11,933 nt of DNA. Source: Desulfonatronospira sp. (GTDB taxonomy: Bacteria; Desulfobacterota; Desulfovibrionia; Desulfovibrionales; Desulfonatronovibrionaceae). Position numbers and translations under genes: made by a program. The stretch lies in contig PWSL01000004.1 in assembly GCA_003563255.1 (NCBI GenBank), forward strand, positions 1 through 11,933, written 5' to 3'. Below are positions 1 to 7,047 of the stretch, in pieces. A model generated the notes under the pieces. That model searched no databases. It saw nothing but the letters and a program-made list of their open reading frames with translations, and was not told where the DNA came from. The first letter of the stretch is position 1. Each line of letters begins with the position of its first letter.

Positions 1-1296
1 TCCTTCTGCCCTCTTGTCCACCACCCGGGTGGCCTTGCCCTGGGACTGGGGCAGGGTGTTGTGCTCCACCAGGTCAATTTTGGGACTGATGAGTATCTCC
101 TCTCTTAAAAGGCCGGCTATCTTGTTCTGAATCTGCTGCAGGCGGCGCATGTCCTCCACAAAGAATTCATCTCTTATCTCCACCCTGACCCGCATCTGGT
201 CCATATGACCCTGGCGCTCCAGCTGGATGATATAGTTCTGTCCCACTTCGGGAATGGACATGAGTATCTTTTCCACCTGCATGGGATAGATGTTGACACC
301 CTTGATAACTATCATATCGTCTGAGCGCCCGGCAATGCGGTCAATGCGTCTGTGTTTACGCCCGCAGGGGCATTGTCCGGGAATAAAGCGGGTCAGATCC
401 CGGGTACGGTAGCGCAGGATGGGCATGCCTTCCCGGGTGAGTGTGGTCAGGACCAGTTCCCCGGTTTCGCCCTCTGATACAGGCTCCAGTGTCTCAGGGT
501 CGATGATTTCCGCCAGGTATGAGTCCTCCCACAGGTGCATCCCTGTCTGGTACTCGCACTCAAAGGCAACTCCGGGACCGTTCATTTCTGACAGGCCGTA
601 GGAATTAAAAGCCTTGACCCCATAAATCTCCTGGATTCTGGCTCTGATCTCCTCGCTATGAGGTTCGGCTCCTATAAGCATGATGCGCAGGTGCATGGAG
701 CGGGGATCAATCCCCAGCTCTTCAAAAACCGTACTCAGGTGCATGGCGTATGAAGGGATAATGTGTGCCACGCTGACCTTGTAGTCCCCGAGCATCTTTA
801 TCTGACGTCTGCTGTTGCCCGCTCCGGCAGGAATAGTGAGACACCCCAGCCTTTCGGCCCCGTAATGTATGCCCAGGCCCCCTGTAAACAGGCCGTATCC
901 GCTCATATTCTGAAAAACATCGCTGGGGCGGACCCCGGCGCAGTGCATGGACCTGGCCACAAGGTCGGCCCAGACATTTAAATCGTTTTGAGTGTGCAGA
1001 ATCACAGTGGAGGACCCTGTTGTACCTGAAGATGCGTGCAGGCGGACCATTTTTTCTTTGGGCATAGCCAGAAAACCAAAGGGATATTGTTCACGCAGGT
1101 CTTCCTTGGTAGTAAAGGGCAGCCTGGCGACATCTTCGTGGGAATTTATGTCCGAGACCTTTACATTGGCTCTGGCCAGGCAGTTGCGGTAGAAATGGGA
1201 GGCTGTGGCCTGGTGGACTGTATTTTTCAGCCTGACAGCCTGCAGGCTGTCAATTTCATTTTTGTCAAGTACCTCTTGTCTGTCAAAGACTTGCAT
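1..1296 (-). CDS. paaK: phenylacetate-CoA ligase (PaaK-type), 3' end cut by window edge
   Basis: AMP-forming acyl-CoA ligase expected to activate phenylacetate, or a related aryl acid, to its CoA thioester in the cytoplasm. Translation gives 432 residues without a stop, close to the usual full length of about 430-440, so only a few residues are missing. Visible motifs are the P-loop SSGTTG (residues 89-94), the YRTRD segment (296-300, adenylate-binding Asp300), the hinge motif GRSDDMIVIKG (323-333) and the C-terminal QGKATR with the likely catalytic lysine K421. ATG at 1296 is chosen because GGGGA lies 6 nt upstream; an in-frame ATG at 1302 has no room for a ribosome site. It lies 106 nt after dnaB. 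In anaerobes such ligases often work with indolepyruvate:ferredoxin oxidoreductase in aromatic amino acid oxidation, which is inference here. The exact substrate cannot be read from sequence. Confidence 0.93.
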   Translation of the reverse strand, partial: MQVFDRQEVLDKNEIDSLQAVRLKNTVHQATASHFYRNCLARANVKVSDINSHEDVARLPFTTKEDLREQYPFGFLAMPKEKMVRLHASSGTTGSSTVILHTQNDLNVWADLVARSMHCAGVRPSDVFQNMSGYGLFTGGLGIHYGAERLGCLTIPAGAGNSRRQIKMLGDYKVSVAHIIPSYAMHLSTVFEELGIDPRSMHLRIMLIGAEPHSEEIRARIQEIYGVKAFNSYGLSEMNGPGVAFECEYQTGMHLWEDSYLAEIIDPETLEPVSEGETGELVLTTLTREGMPILRYRTRDLTRFIPGQCPCGRKHRRIDRIAGRSDDMIVIKGVNIYPMQVEKILMSIPEVGQNYIIQLERQGHMDQMRVRVEIRDEFFVEDMRRLQQIQNKIAGLLREEILISPKIDLVEHNTLPQSQGKATRVVDKRAEG

Positions 1297-1402
1297 ACTC
1301 ATTCCCCGGTTATGATTGCTGTTGTTGCCGGTGCCGGCATGCCTGTTCAGTGCATGTGGCTGACATTAATGGAAGTGCTTTGGTTGTTAGCTGCGCAACA
1401 GG

Positions 1403-2908
1403 CTAAAACGTCTGGGCTTCTTCTTCGGAAGGAGCCGGGACATGGGTGAGATTTTCAAAGGCGGTAAAACGGTCCAGGAATGAGAGTGCCACAGTTCCCA
1501 CTGGACCGTTTCTCTGCTTGCCGATGATGACCTCGGCCACGTTCCGGCGCGGATTATCATCCTTGGGATTGTACACACCGTCGCGGTACAGAAACAGGAT
1601 GACATCCGCGTCCTGCTCGATGGCGCCGGATTCGCGCAGGTCGGACAGAACAGGGCGTTTGTTGGTCCTGTCTTCAACCTTGCGGTTGAGCTGGGACAGG
1701 GCAATGACCGGTACGCTCAGCTCCTTGGCCAGTGCTTTGAGGGACCTGGATATCTCGGAAATTTCCTGCTCCCTGGAGTCGATGAATCTTCCGGCCCGCA
1801 TGAGCTGCAGGTAATCCACAACCACCTGGTCCAGACCTTTTTCGGACTTCAGTCTGCGGCTCCTGGCGCGCATTTCCATGGAAGACAGAGCAGGAGTGTC
1901 GTCTATATATATGGGAGCCATGGAAAGGGCCTGGGCGGCTTGATGCAGCCTGTTCCAGTCCTCGTCGTTTAAAAACCCTGTCCGGAGGTTTTTCAGGTCT
2001 ACCTTGCCCCAGGAGCAGAGCATGCGCATCATGAGCTGCTCCATGGACATCTCCAGGGAAAATATGGCTGTTTTGACCCCATGGGCCACTGCGGAGCGCA
2101 TGACTGTGTTCAGGGCGAAGGCGGTTTTGCCCATGCTGGGTCTGCCGGCGCAGATAATAAGGTCTGTGGGTTGAAACCCGGCGGTGATTTCATCCAGTTT
2201 GTGGTAGCCTGTAGGCACCCCGGTGACCAGTTCCTTGCGCTCCACCCTTTGTTCCAGGAGCTTATAAACTTCACCCACCAGTTCCTTGGTGGATTTGAAA
2301 ACCGGTTTGGTCTTGGACTCGCTGATGGCGAATATGCTCTGTTCAGAGGTGTCCAGGAGCTGGCTTATTTCGCCGGCCGGATCGAAGCTCTGGGCGATAA
2401 TATCGGTGGCGGCCTGAATAAGGTGCCTGCGTATGGATTTTTCCTTAACTATCTGGGCATAAAAGTGCACGTTGGCTGAGGCAGCCACTGCCTCGGTAAG
2501 GGTGGCCAGGTAAACTGCACCGCCTATACTTTCCAGTTTAGAACTTTTTTCCAGTTCCTCGTGGACAGTGACCAGGTCCACCGGAATGTTGCGGCGGTAG
2601 AGTTCTATGAAAGTCCTGAATACAATACGGTGCGACTGTGAGTAAAAATCCTCCTCGTTTAAGACATCCACCAGAGTGTGCAGGACATCGTTGGATAAAA
2701 AAACCCCCCCCAGAACCGCCTGCTCGGCCTCCAGGTTCTGGGGGGGCATTCTTTTTACCAGGTCAGAGGAAACTGCTCCCAGAGAATGGCTCAGGTCCCG
2801 GCCGGATTGTTTAGAGACACCTTTGCCCTTCAAGAATCCGCCGGAACCGGCATGAGAGACGGTCTCAGGATTCTTCCCCTGATTGCCCGATGTCTTGTTC
2901 ACTGTCAT
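1403..2908 (-). CDS. dnaB: replicative DNA helicase DnaB
   Basis: Hexameric 5'-3' replicative helicase that unwinds DNA at the fork. The 501-residue product has the DnaB N-terminal domain (from PPQNLEAEQAVLGG, residues 55-68) and a RecA-like C-terminal domain: Walker A GRPSMGKT (255-262), SLEMS (284-288), Walker B region VVVDYLQLM (362-370), and the SQLNRKVEDR to LSDLRESGAIEQDAD block (405-435). No intein interrupts it. The chosen ATG overlaps the 3' end of rplI by 44 nt and adds about 53 low-complexity residues before the conserved core. No good ribosome site is seen there, so the true start is uncertain; Met54, directly before PPQN, is the main alternative. Co-directional with the S6-S18-L9 genes and probably cotranscribed with them. 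A terminator-like hairpin lies inside its 5' coding region (separate entry). Confidence 0.96.
   Translation of the reverse strand: MTVNKTSGNQGKNPETVSHAGSGGFLKGKGVSKQSGRDLSHSLGAVSSDLVKRMPPQNLEAEQAVLGGVFLSNDVLHTLVDVLNEEDFYSQSHRIVFRTFIELYRRNIPVDLVTVHEELEKSSKLESIGGAVYLATLTEAVAASANVHFYAQIVKEKSIRRHLIQAATDIIAQSFDPAGEISQLLDTSEQSIFAISESKTKPVFKSTKELVGEVYKLLEQRVERKELVTGVPTGYHKLDEITAGFQPTDLIICAGRPSMGKTAFALNTVMRSAVAHGVKTAIFSLEMSMEQLMMRMLCSWGKVDLKNLRTGFLNDEDWNRLHQAAQALSMAPIYIDDTPALSSMEMRARSRRLKSEKGLDQVVVDYLQLMRAGRFIDSREQEISEISRSLKALAKELSVPVIALSQLNRKVEDRTNKRPVLSDLRESGAIEQDADVILFLYRDGVYNPKDDNPRRNVAEVIIGKQRNGPVGTVALSFLDRFTAFENLTHVPAPSEEEAQTF
2697..2746 (-). terminator. terminator-shaped hairpin inside the dnaB 5' coding region
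   Basis: Read on the minus (coding) strand, a perfect 13-bp stem CCCCCCCAGAACC / GGTTCTGGGGGGG encloses a 16-nt loop. It is followed by one G and then seven consecutive T residues. This is the geometry of an intrinsic terminator or attenuator, but it sits within the codons for MPPQN to VLGGVFL of dnaB. The arms follow partly from the conserved protein motif (PPQN and VLGG codons are naturally complementary), but the CCC/GGG choices and the T7 run are not forced by it. Function is unproven; translating ribosomes would normally suppress it. Confidence 0.4.
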
Positions 2909-3347
2909 GTCTTACAACACTGACCTTTATGTCAACCTGGATGTCATGATGGAGTTTTACTCCGATTTCGTATTCCCCAAGGCTTCTAATGGGATTGTCC
3001 AGTACGATTTTGCGTTTATCTATGTCTATGCCCTGCCGGGCGAGGGAATCGGCAATCATGGCAGTGGTTACTGAACCGTAAAGCTTGTCATGCTCGCCCA
3101 CGCGCACGGGTATAACCACACGGGCCTCCTGAAGCTTTTCGCCGAGACTCTGGGCCTCGCGGCGGATGGAATCCATCTTTTCCTGCAGGCGTTTTCTCTC
3201 CTGCTCGAAGATGTTCAGGTTGGCCTTGGTGGCCGGATAGGCCAGTCTTTGAGGGATTAAATAATTGCGGGCATATCCTGGCTTGACCTTGACCATGTCT
3301 CCCAGTCGACCCAGGTTGTCTACGTCTGCTCTTAATATCAGCTGCAT
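2865..3347 (-). CDS. rplI: 50S ribosomal protein L9
   Basis: Large-subunit ribosomal protein that binds 23S rRNA and bridges outward from the ribosome, helping frame maintenance. The 160-residue product begins MQLILRADVDNLGRLGDMV and contains the L9 N-domain signature GYARNYLIPQRLA (residues 24-36), a long charged linker helix (about 45-78) and the C-terminal domain ending near residue 148. A polar tail of roughly 12 residues makes it slightly longer than typical L9. The start is supported by AGGAG 9 nt upstream, which overlaps the rpsR stop codon; the gap to rpsR is 12 nt. Its 3' end overlaps the assigned dnaB start by 44 nt, so translational coupling is plausible. Confidence 0.97.
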   Translation of the reverse strand: MQLILRADVDNLGRLGDMVKVKPGYARNYLIPQRLAYPATKANLNIFEQERKRLQEKMDSIRREAQSLGEKLQEARVVIPVRVGEHDKLYGSVTTAMIADSLARQGIDIDKRKIVLDNPIRSLGEYEIGVKLHHDIQVDIKVSVVRHDSEQDIGQSGEES

Positions 3348-3359
3348 TTTCGATTACTC

Positions 3360-3617
3360 CTAGGTTGTCTTTTTCCTGACTTCTGTGCTGTGGGTTGCAG
3401 TGTAATACAGCAGGGCCATCTGCCTGGCCTTTTTGATTTCAGTGGTCAGCGCCCTCTGGTGTTTGGCGCAGTTGCCGGTGATCCTGCGGGCGATGATTTT
3501 GCCCCGGTCAGTAATGAAGTCCTTGAGCATATCCACGTTCTTGTAGTCCAGGATGTTTTCCTTGGAGGCACAGAAACGGCAGAATTTCTTTCGGGGGGCG
3601 AATTTCTTGTATACCAT
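3360..3617 (-). CDS. rpsR: 30S ribosomal protein S18 (zinc-ligand type)
   Basis: Small-subunit protein that forms a heterodimer with S6 on the 16S rRNA platform. It is 85 residues long, with the family core [19 protein letters not shown] and [12 protein letters not shown]. Four potential metal ligands are intact: Cys13, Cys16, Cys50 and His53. This marks the zinc-binding 'C+' form, unlike the cysteine-poor E. coli protein. AGGAGG lies within the 3' end of rpsF, 10 nt before the ATG, and only 2 nt separate the rpsF stop from this start, so the two genes are surely cotranscribed and probably coupled. Confidence 0.97.
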   Translation of the reverse strand: MVYKKFAPRKKFCRFCASKENILDYKNVDMLKDFITDRGKIIARRITGNCAKHQRALTTEIKKARQMALLYYTATHSTEVRKKTT

Positions 3618-3619
3618 GC

Positions 3620-3931
3620 TTATTCCACCTCCTGTACCTTGTCCTGAGGCAGCCTTACGGTCAAAAATTTAAATACACCGTCAGATATCCGGATATTACG
3701 TTCGAATTCCGAGACCTGGGTGGCAGGCAATGAATACTCCATGCGTATGTAGCGGCCGCGGGTCTGTTTCTTGACGGGGTAGGCCAGGGTTTTCAGCCCC
3801 CAGTCGTCATTCTTGATGACCTGGCCTTCGTTTCGTTCCAGGACGCCGGAGAATTTCTCCACCAGTTCTTTGCTTCCATCGGAACCAATTTCCGGGTTCA
3901 GCAATAAAAGAGTTTCGTACCTTGCTTGCAT
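3620..3931 (-). CDS. rpsF: 30S ribosomal protein S6
   Basis: Small-subunit ribosomal protein that pairs with S18. The 103-residue product starts [16 protein letters not shown] and has the family block [22 protein letters not shown] (about residues 45-66), followed by the [20 protein letters not shown] helix-strand region. The frame stays open upstream to an ATG at 4051, but that extension reads through a MITE-like element and is spurious. The start at 3931 is fixed by AAGGAG 9 nt upstream and by family alignment. It heads the rpsF-rpsR-rplI-dnaB run. A consensus promoter about 270 nt upstream and an intervening mobile element define an unusual leader. Confidence 0.97.
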   Translation of the reverse strand: MQARYETLLLLNPEIGSDGSKELVEKFSGVLERNEGQVIKNDDWGLKTLAYPVKKQTRGRYIRMEYSLPATQVSEFERNIRISDGVFKFLTVRLPQDKVQEVE

Positions 3932-3957
3932 CAATTGTTTCTCCTTTTGGTCATGCG

Positions 3958-3974
3958 GCCCTCGTAACGAGAGC
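3958..3974 (-). promoter_or_regulatory. leader stem-loop just upstream of the rpsF ribosome site
   Basis: On the minus strand GCTCTCG-TTA-CGAGGGC forms a 7-bp stem with one G-U pair. It ends about 15 nt before AAGGAG and is directly followed by CGCATGACC, so the mRNA reads GGGCCGC at its base. rpsF leaders in many bacteria carry an S6:S18-binding hairpin with an exposed CCG. This could be the local version, but I cannot confirm the full motif. Confidence 0.3.
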
Positions 3975-4002
3975 AAGGCTGGGTTTGAGTGTAAGGTCGC
4001 AC

Positions 4003-4141
4003 GTATCTGTTCAGCGCTTTTAAGGAAAGCAGGGGACAGGCACCCCCGCACTTATTTTTCAGTAATGATCATCACATCAGCGAAAAAATAAGTGCGGGGA
4101 AAGCCAGTCCCCGTGCCACATGCAAAGCGCTGAACAGATAC
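4003..4141. mobile_element. MITE-like element A, 139 bp, with perfect 8-bp target duplication
   Basis: Perfect 18-bp terminal inverted repeats GTATCTGTTCAGCGCTTT (4003-4020) and its complement (4124-4141). They are flanked by identical 8-bp direct repeats GGTCGCAC (3995-4002 and 4142-4149). The interior is a large stem: GGGGACAGGCAC then CCCCGCACTTATTTTT at 4044-4059, pairing with AAAAATAAGTGCGGGG at 4084-4099 and closing with GTCCCC (4107-4112). It has no coding capacity. Ends beginning GTA with an 8-bp duplication resemble IS66-type elements, which is an inference. It lies in the rpsF leader, downstream of the promoter at 4202-4230. Confidence 0.85.
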
Positions 4142-4201
4142 GGTCGCACACTGATGGTGTATGCGAGTCGAAAAAGTTTAATAAACAACCACAAACTTGC
4201 A

Positions 4202-4230
4202 AATATATTTGTTCCATATTGTTATGTCAA
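4202..4230 (-). promoter_or_regulatory. consensus sigma-70-type promoter for the rpsF-rpsR-rplI-dnaB operon
   Basis: On the minus strand TTGACA (4230-4225) and TATATT (4207-4202) are separated by exactly 17 nt. The -35 box uses the last codons of ispG (TTG ACA before TAA), so the promoter overlaps the ispG stop. Transcription would begin near 4195 and give a leader of about 260 nt that includes MITE A before rpsF. The match is 6/6 and 5/6 to consensus at ideal spacing; activity is not demonstrated. Confidence 0.7.
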
Positions 4231-5283
4231 GCGCAAATATCGGTCCAGCTCGGCCATAAATTCCGGGATCAGTTCATTTCCCCGGACTTTACGGACCACT
4301 TGTCCTTTCATGAATATAATGCCGCAATCCCGACCCCCGGCCAGACCAATATCAGCTTCGCGGGCCTCTCCAGGTCCGTTGACCACGCAGCCCATTACAG
4401 CCACAGTGAATACCTTTTCCACCTGTCTGAGCCTGTCTTCAACGGCCTGGGCCAGGGCAGGCAAGTCAATCTCAGTACGTGCACATGTAGGGCAGGATAT
4501 AATCTGAGGGCCCCTGTGTCTGAGACCCAGGGACCGCAGTATCTCCCAGGCCACGGTCATTTCCTGTATCGGCTCCGCGGTCAGGGACACGCGCAGTGTG
4601 TCGCCGAGGCCCATATGGAGCAGGATGCCCAGACCCACCCCGGATTTGGCGGCTCCGCGCAAAGGGGTTCCGGCCTCGGTAATTCCGATGTGAAGGGGGT
4701 AATCGCACATGTCAGCCATGAGCCTGTAGGCCTCTATAGTATTAGGGACTGATGATGATTTAAGAGATATCTTGATGAGGTTGAAACCCTGTTCCTCCAG
4801 GATTCGGATATGGCCTGTGGCGCTTTCCACCATAGCCCGTGGAGTTGGTCCGCCGAATTTTTCCAGCAGTATTTTTTCAACAGAACCGCTGTTGACTCCA
4901 ATGCGAATAGGCACAGCGCGCTTGCCTGCCTCTTGAACCACCCGGACTACCCTGTCAGGCCCTCCGATATTGCCCGGGTTTAAACGAAGCCCATCCACCC
5001 CGGCTTCCAGGGATTTCAGAGCCAGGCGGTGGTCAAAATGGATGTCCGCGACTACTGGAACAGGAGAGCCTTTTTTGATATCCGGAAGACTCAAAGCGGA
5101 TTCCATGTCCGGTACGGCTACGCGGACCAGTTCGCATCCGGCTTTGGCAAGCATGCCTATCTGCTGCAGGGTTTTTTCAGTGTCCCGGGTAGGGGTGTTG
5201 GTCATGCTCTGCACCCGGATGGGGTTGTCACCCCCGATGCCTAACTCACCGATTTTGATGACACGGGTTTTCCGTCTTTGCAT
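4222..5283 (-). CDS. ispG: 4-hydroxy-3-methylbut-2-en-1-yl diphosphate synthase (IspG/GcpE)
   Basis: Iron-sulfur enzyme of the non-mevalonate (MEP) pathway that converts ME-cPP to HMBPP for isoprenoid synthesis. The 353-residue product shows the family landmarks QSMTNT (25-30), VADIHFDHRLAL (78-89), LRLNPGNIG (99-107), PIRIGVNSGS (125-134), GITEAG (200-205) and GDTLRVSL (227-234). The cluster ligands are ISCPTCAR (Cys264, Cys267) and MGCVVNGPGEA (Cys299, Glu306). The start at 5283 matches the QRRKTR onset of relatives. The frame stays open to 5397, but that extension crosses a repeat remnant. No Shine-Dalgarno is seen before 5283; a candidate promoter immediately upstream suggests a leaderless mRNA. 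Alternative starts inside the extension cannot be excluded. Confidence 0.96.
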   Translation of the reverse strand: MQRRKTRVIKIGELGIGGDNPIRVQSMTNTPTRDTEKTLQQIGMLAKAGCELVRVAVPDMESALSLPDIKKGSPVPVVADIHFDHRLALKSLEAGVDGLRLNPGNIGGPDRVVRVVQEAGKRAVPIRIGVNSGSVEKILLEKFGGPTPRAMVESATGHIRILEEQGFNLIKISLKSSSVPNTIEAYRLMADMCDYPLHIGITEAGTPLRGAAKSGVGLGILLHMGLGDTLRVSLTAEPIQEMTVAWEILRSLGLRHRGPQIISCPTCARTEIDLPALAQAVEDRLRQVEKVFTVAVMGCVVNGPGEAREADIGLAGGRDCGIIFMKGQVVRKVRGNELIPEFMAELDRYLRLT

Positions 5284-5290
5284 AATAATA

Positions 5291-5319
5291 ATGATAACAC
5301 CGGTCTGAGCGGGCTTCAA
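5291..5319 (-). promoter_or_regulatory. candidate ispG promoter giving a leaderless transcript
   Basis: On the minus strand TTGAAG (5319-5314), a 17-nt spacer and TATCAT (5296-5291). Only 7 nt (TATTATT) separate the -10 box from the ispG ATG at 5283, so initiation at the usual distance falls on or next to the A of the start codon. This fits the absence of a ribosome-binding site before that ATG. Confidence 0.45.
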
Positions 5320-5347
5320 GAAAAGATTTACCTCTCTTAAACCATGC

Positions 5348-5413
5348 GTAACCATATTTTTTTTGGGAGGGCTTCGGTGGTGATTGCCGATATCCACCCC
5401 CCTGAATGCTTAC
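5348..5413. repeat. degenerate B-type MITE remnant upstream of ispG
   Basis: The left side, GTAACCAT then a T run and CGGTGGTGA, resembles the left end of element B1, which starts GTAACCAT and also has CGGTGGTGA about 20 nt in. The right side is CCCTGAATGCTTAC (5400-5413), identical to the right end of element B2. The 66-bp segment lacks the internal hairpin and no target duplication is seen, so it is probably a deletion derivative or chance juxtaposition of two fragments. Confidence 0.45.
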
Positions 5414-5546
5414 ACAGGCAGAGTATGAGGCAATAGTGTGAATGTATTAAACTAATGCAATGCGTGGCTGAAGTGGAAAATGTTTGCCGAAAAATTTGCT
5501 TGTTTCTTGTAGAAAAAGTTATTATTGATCCAGTGTTGACGGGGAT

Positions 5547-5841
5547 GTATCTGTTTTGCGTCTGTCCCAAAAAATGAGTCCTGTTGAGCACAAAATGGTA
5601 ACCATTCAGGGAATCCTCGGTGGTGACTAATGGCACAAGGCCTGGGGACTGTCCCCCGCTAAGTAATGATTGCGCGGCTTCACAAAATTTCGCGTTTGTA
5701 CTTTTTGTATTTGTGCAGGAAAAGTGTCGCGGGGACTGTCCCCGGTCCGGTCTTTGCCCCCCTGAATGGTTACACAATATGATGCTCAAGCGGGTCCCGG
5801 GGTGCCTATCCCCTGCTTTCCTTAATAACGCTAACAGATAC
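5547..5841. mobile_element. A-type element A2, apparently split by insertion of B1
   Basis: The right end (5799-5841, read on the minus strand) starts GTATCTGTTAGCG and continues into TTAAGGAAAGCAGGGGA and AGGCACCCC, clearly homologous to the left half of element A. The left end at 5547 starts GTATCTGTTTTGCG, a shorter match to the A terminus. Removing B1 and one copy of its target duplication joins TTGAGCA to TGCTCAA as a 7-bp hairpin at the centre, as expected if B1 landed in the loop of this older element. No target duplication flanks A2, so the left boundary is less certain than the right. Confidence 0.5.
5598..5773. mobile_element. MITE-like element B1, 176 bp, with 8-bp target duplication
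   Basis: Perfect 14-bp terminal inverted repeats GTAACCATTCAGGG (5598-5611) and CCCTGAATGGTTAC (5760-5773). The flanks ACAAAATG (5590-5597) and ACAATATG (5774-5781) match in 7 of 8 bases, consistent with an 8-bp duplication that has since mutated. The interior carries GGGGACTGTCCCCC at 5644 and GGGGACTGTCCCC at 5731 but not the CGCACTTATTTTT stem of the other elements. No coding capacity. The GTAA start and 8-bp duplication are IS66-like. Confidence 0.78.
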
Positions 5842-5959
5842 CTTTATCTTAACCTTTTACCCGGCTTAACACTGCCTCCGGCAGTCACGCACGGGCGTGG
5901 TTTAACTGGGTGTACTTTTCACCATCAACTTTTAACTCTGAAGATAAAGGATTATAATT

Positions 5960-7015
5960 ATGAAGCGAAATGAACTGATTTTCTGGATGTTTATTTTCTG
6001 TTGCGCCTTGATACTGGTATCAGGTTGCGCCTCGGAAAAAGAGGAAGAGATTGAGTTGACCATGGTCACATTCTGGCCTGCCTCACATCCCCAGGTGGAT
6101 CAGGGCCATCTGGCCTGGATAGAGGAGGTGCATGAAAGGAGCCAGGGCAAGGTGAAAATCACCCTGCATGCCGGTGAGTCTCTGCTTGGGGCCAGGGAGA
6201 TCTACAGTGGAGTGGAAGACGGGGTGGCTGATATCGGAAGCACTTGTCCAGCCTATACTCCGGGAATGTTTCCATTGACTGAAGTATTTGAATTGCCTGG
6301 CTATGAAAATGTCAATTCCGTAGCTGCTTCTCTGACTGTGCATGAGGGATACAAAAGGTTCAGGGATGAGCTTGGCGTGGATGAATTTTCGGATGTCAAG
6401 GTGCTTATGTTCTGGGCCACTGGTCCGGGAGATATCATGAGCAAGATTCCGGTAAAGACTTTAGATGACGTGCAAAGGCTCGAGATAAGGGCTGCGGGCG
6501 GCAGTGCAGTGCCTGTAAAAACCCTGGGTGCTGTTCCCCATTCCATGCCCATGTCAGAGGCATATCTGGCCCTGGACCAGGGGCTGGTGAATTCCATCCT
6601 GGGGCCGACGGACACTTTAATGGGCTTCAGGCTGGCAGAAGTTGTTCAGTATGTAACCAAGACTCCTTTTCTGTACAATATACCTTTTGTCAAGGTTATG
6701 AACAAGGAGACCTGGGATTCTTTGCCCCAGGACGTGCAGGATGTTTTTGAGGAATTAAACGATGAATTCGCCATGAAATATGGAGAGCTTTTTGCCAGAG
6801 CATCCAGGGAAGGGCTGGAGTTTGCAAAAGAAGAGCACGATATTCAGGTACTGGAATTGTCTGATGATGAAGAACAAAGATGGATAGAGCGCCTGGACGC
6901 TGTAGTGGACGAGTGGGTTCAGGACAAATCCGGTGCGGGCTTGCCTGCAGAGGAGGCAGTCAGAATCACCAGGGAACTGGATGAGAAGTTTTCTGCAGAG
7001 TACAGAGATTTCTAA
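5960..7015 (+). CDS. TRAP transporter solute-binding lipoprotein, DctP family
   Basis: Periplasmic binding protein of the tripartite ATP-independent transporters, which capture carboxylates or similar anions for uptake. The 351-residue product has a short basic start, a hydrophobic segment (residues 7-20) and a lipobox VSGC with Cys23 as the lipidation site, followed by an acidic linker. The DctP fold is recognisable from TFWPASHPQ (37-45), VADIGSTCPAYTPGMFPL (89-106), the LEIRAAGG segment with the conserved substrate-binding arginine R177, and ALDQGLVNSILGPTDTL (204-220). AAAGGA 8 nt upstream supports the ATG. No dctQ or dctM membrane genes lie nearby; both flanks are repeats, so it is an orphan and must use permease subunits encoded elsewhere. 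The substrate cannot be told. Confidence 0.9.
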   Translation: MKRNELIFWMFIFCCALILVSGCASEKEEEIELTMVTFWPASHPQVDQGHLAWIEEVHERSQGKVKITLHAGESLLGAREIYSGVEDGVADIGSTCPAYTPGMFPLTEVFELPGYENVNSVAASLTVHEGYKRFRDELGVDEFSDVKVLMFWATGPGDIMSKIPVKTLDDVQRLEIRAAGGSAVPVKTLGAVPHSMPMSEAYLALDQGLVNSILGPTDTLMGFRLAEVVQYVTKTPFLYNIPFVKVMNKETWDSLPQDVQDVFEELNDEFAMKYGELFARASREGLEFAKEEHDIQVLELSDDEEQRWIERLDAVVDEWVQDKSGAGLPAEEAVRITRELDEKFSAEYRDF

Positions 7016-7047
7016 GGCGGGCTTTGCCCCCAACCCAATAAATTAAA

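Noticed and set aside
3932..4051. 40-residue N-terminal extension of S6
   Set aside because: It reads through the MITE and its target duplication, while a strong AAGGAG lies before the internal ATG that matches the family start.
4120..4752. 210-residue plus-strand open frame opposite ispG
   Set aside because: It is antisense to a clearly conserved gene, with no recognisable domain; high-GC shadow frame.
5337..5789. 150-residue minus-strand open frame upstream of ispG
   Set aside because: It consists of MITE ends and inner hairpins (B remnant, B1, A2) with no family resemblance.
7016..7030. GGGC-TTT-GCCC hairpin after the TRAP gene as terminator
   Set aside because: The stem is only 4 bp and has no T run following it.
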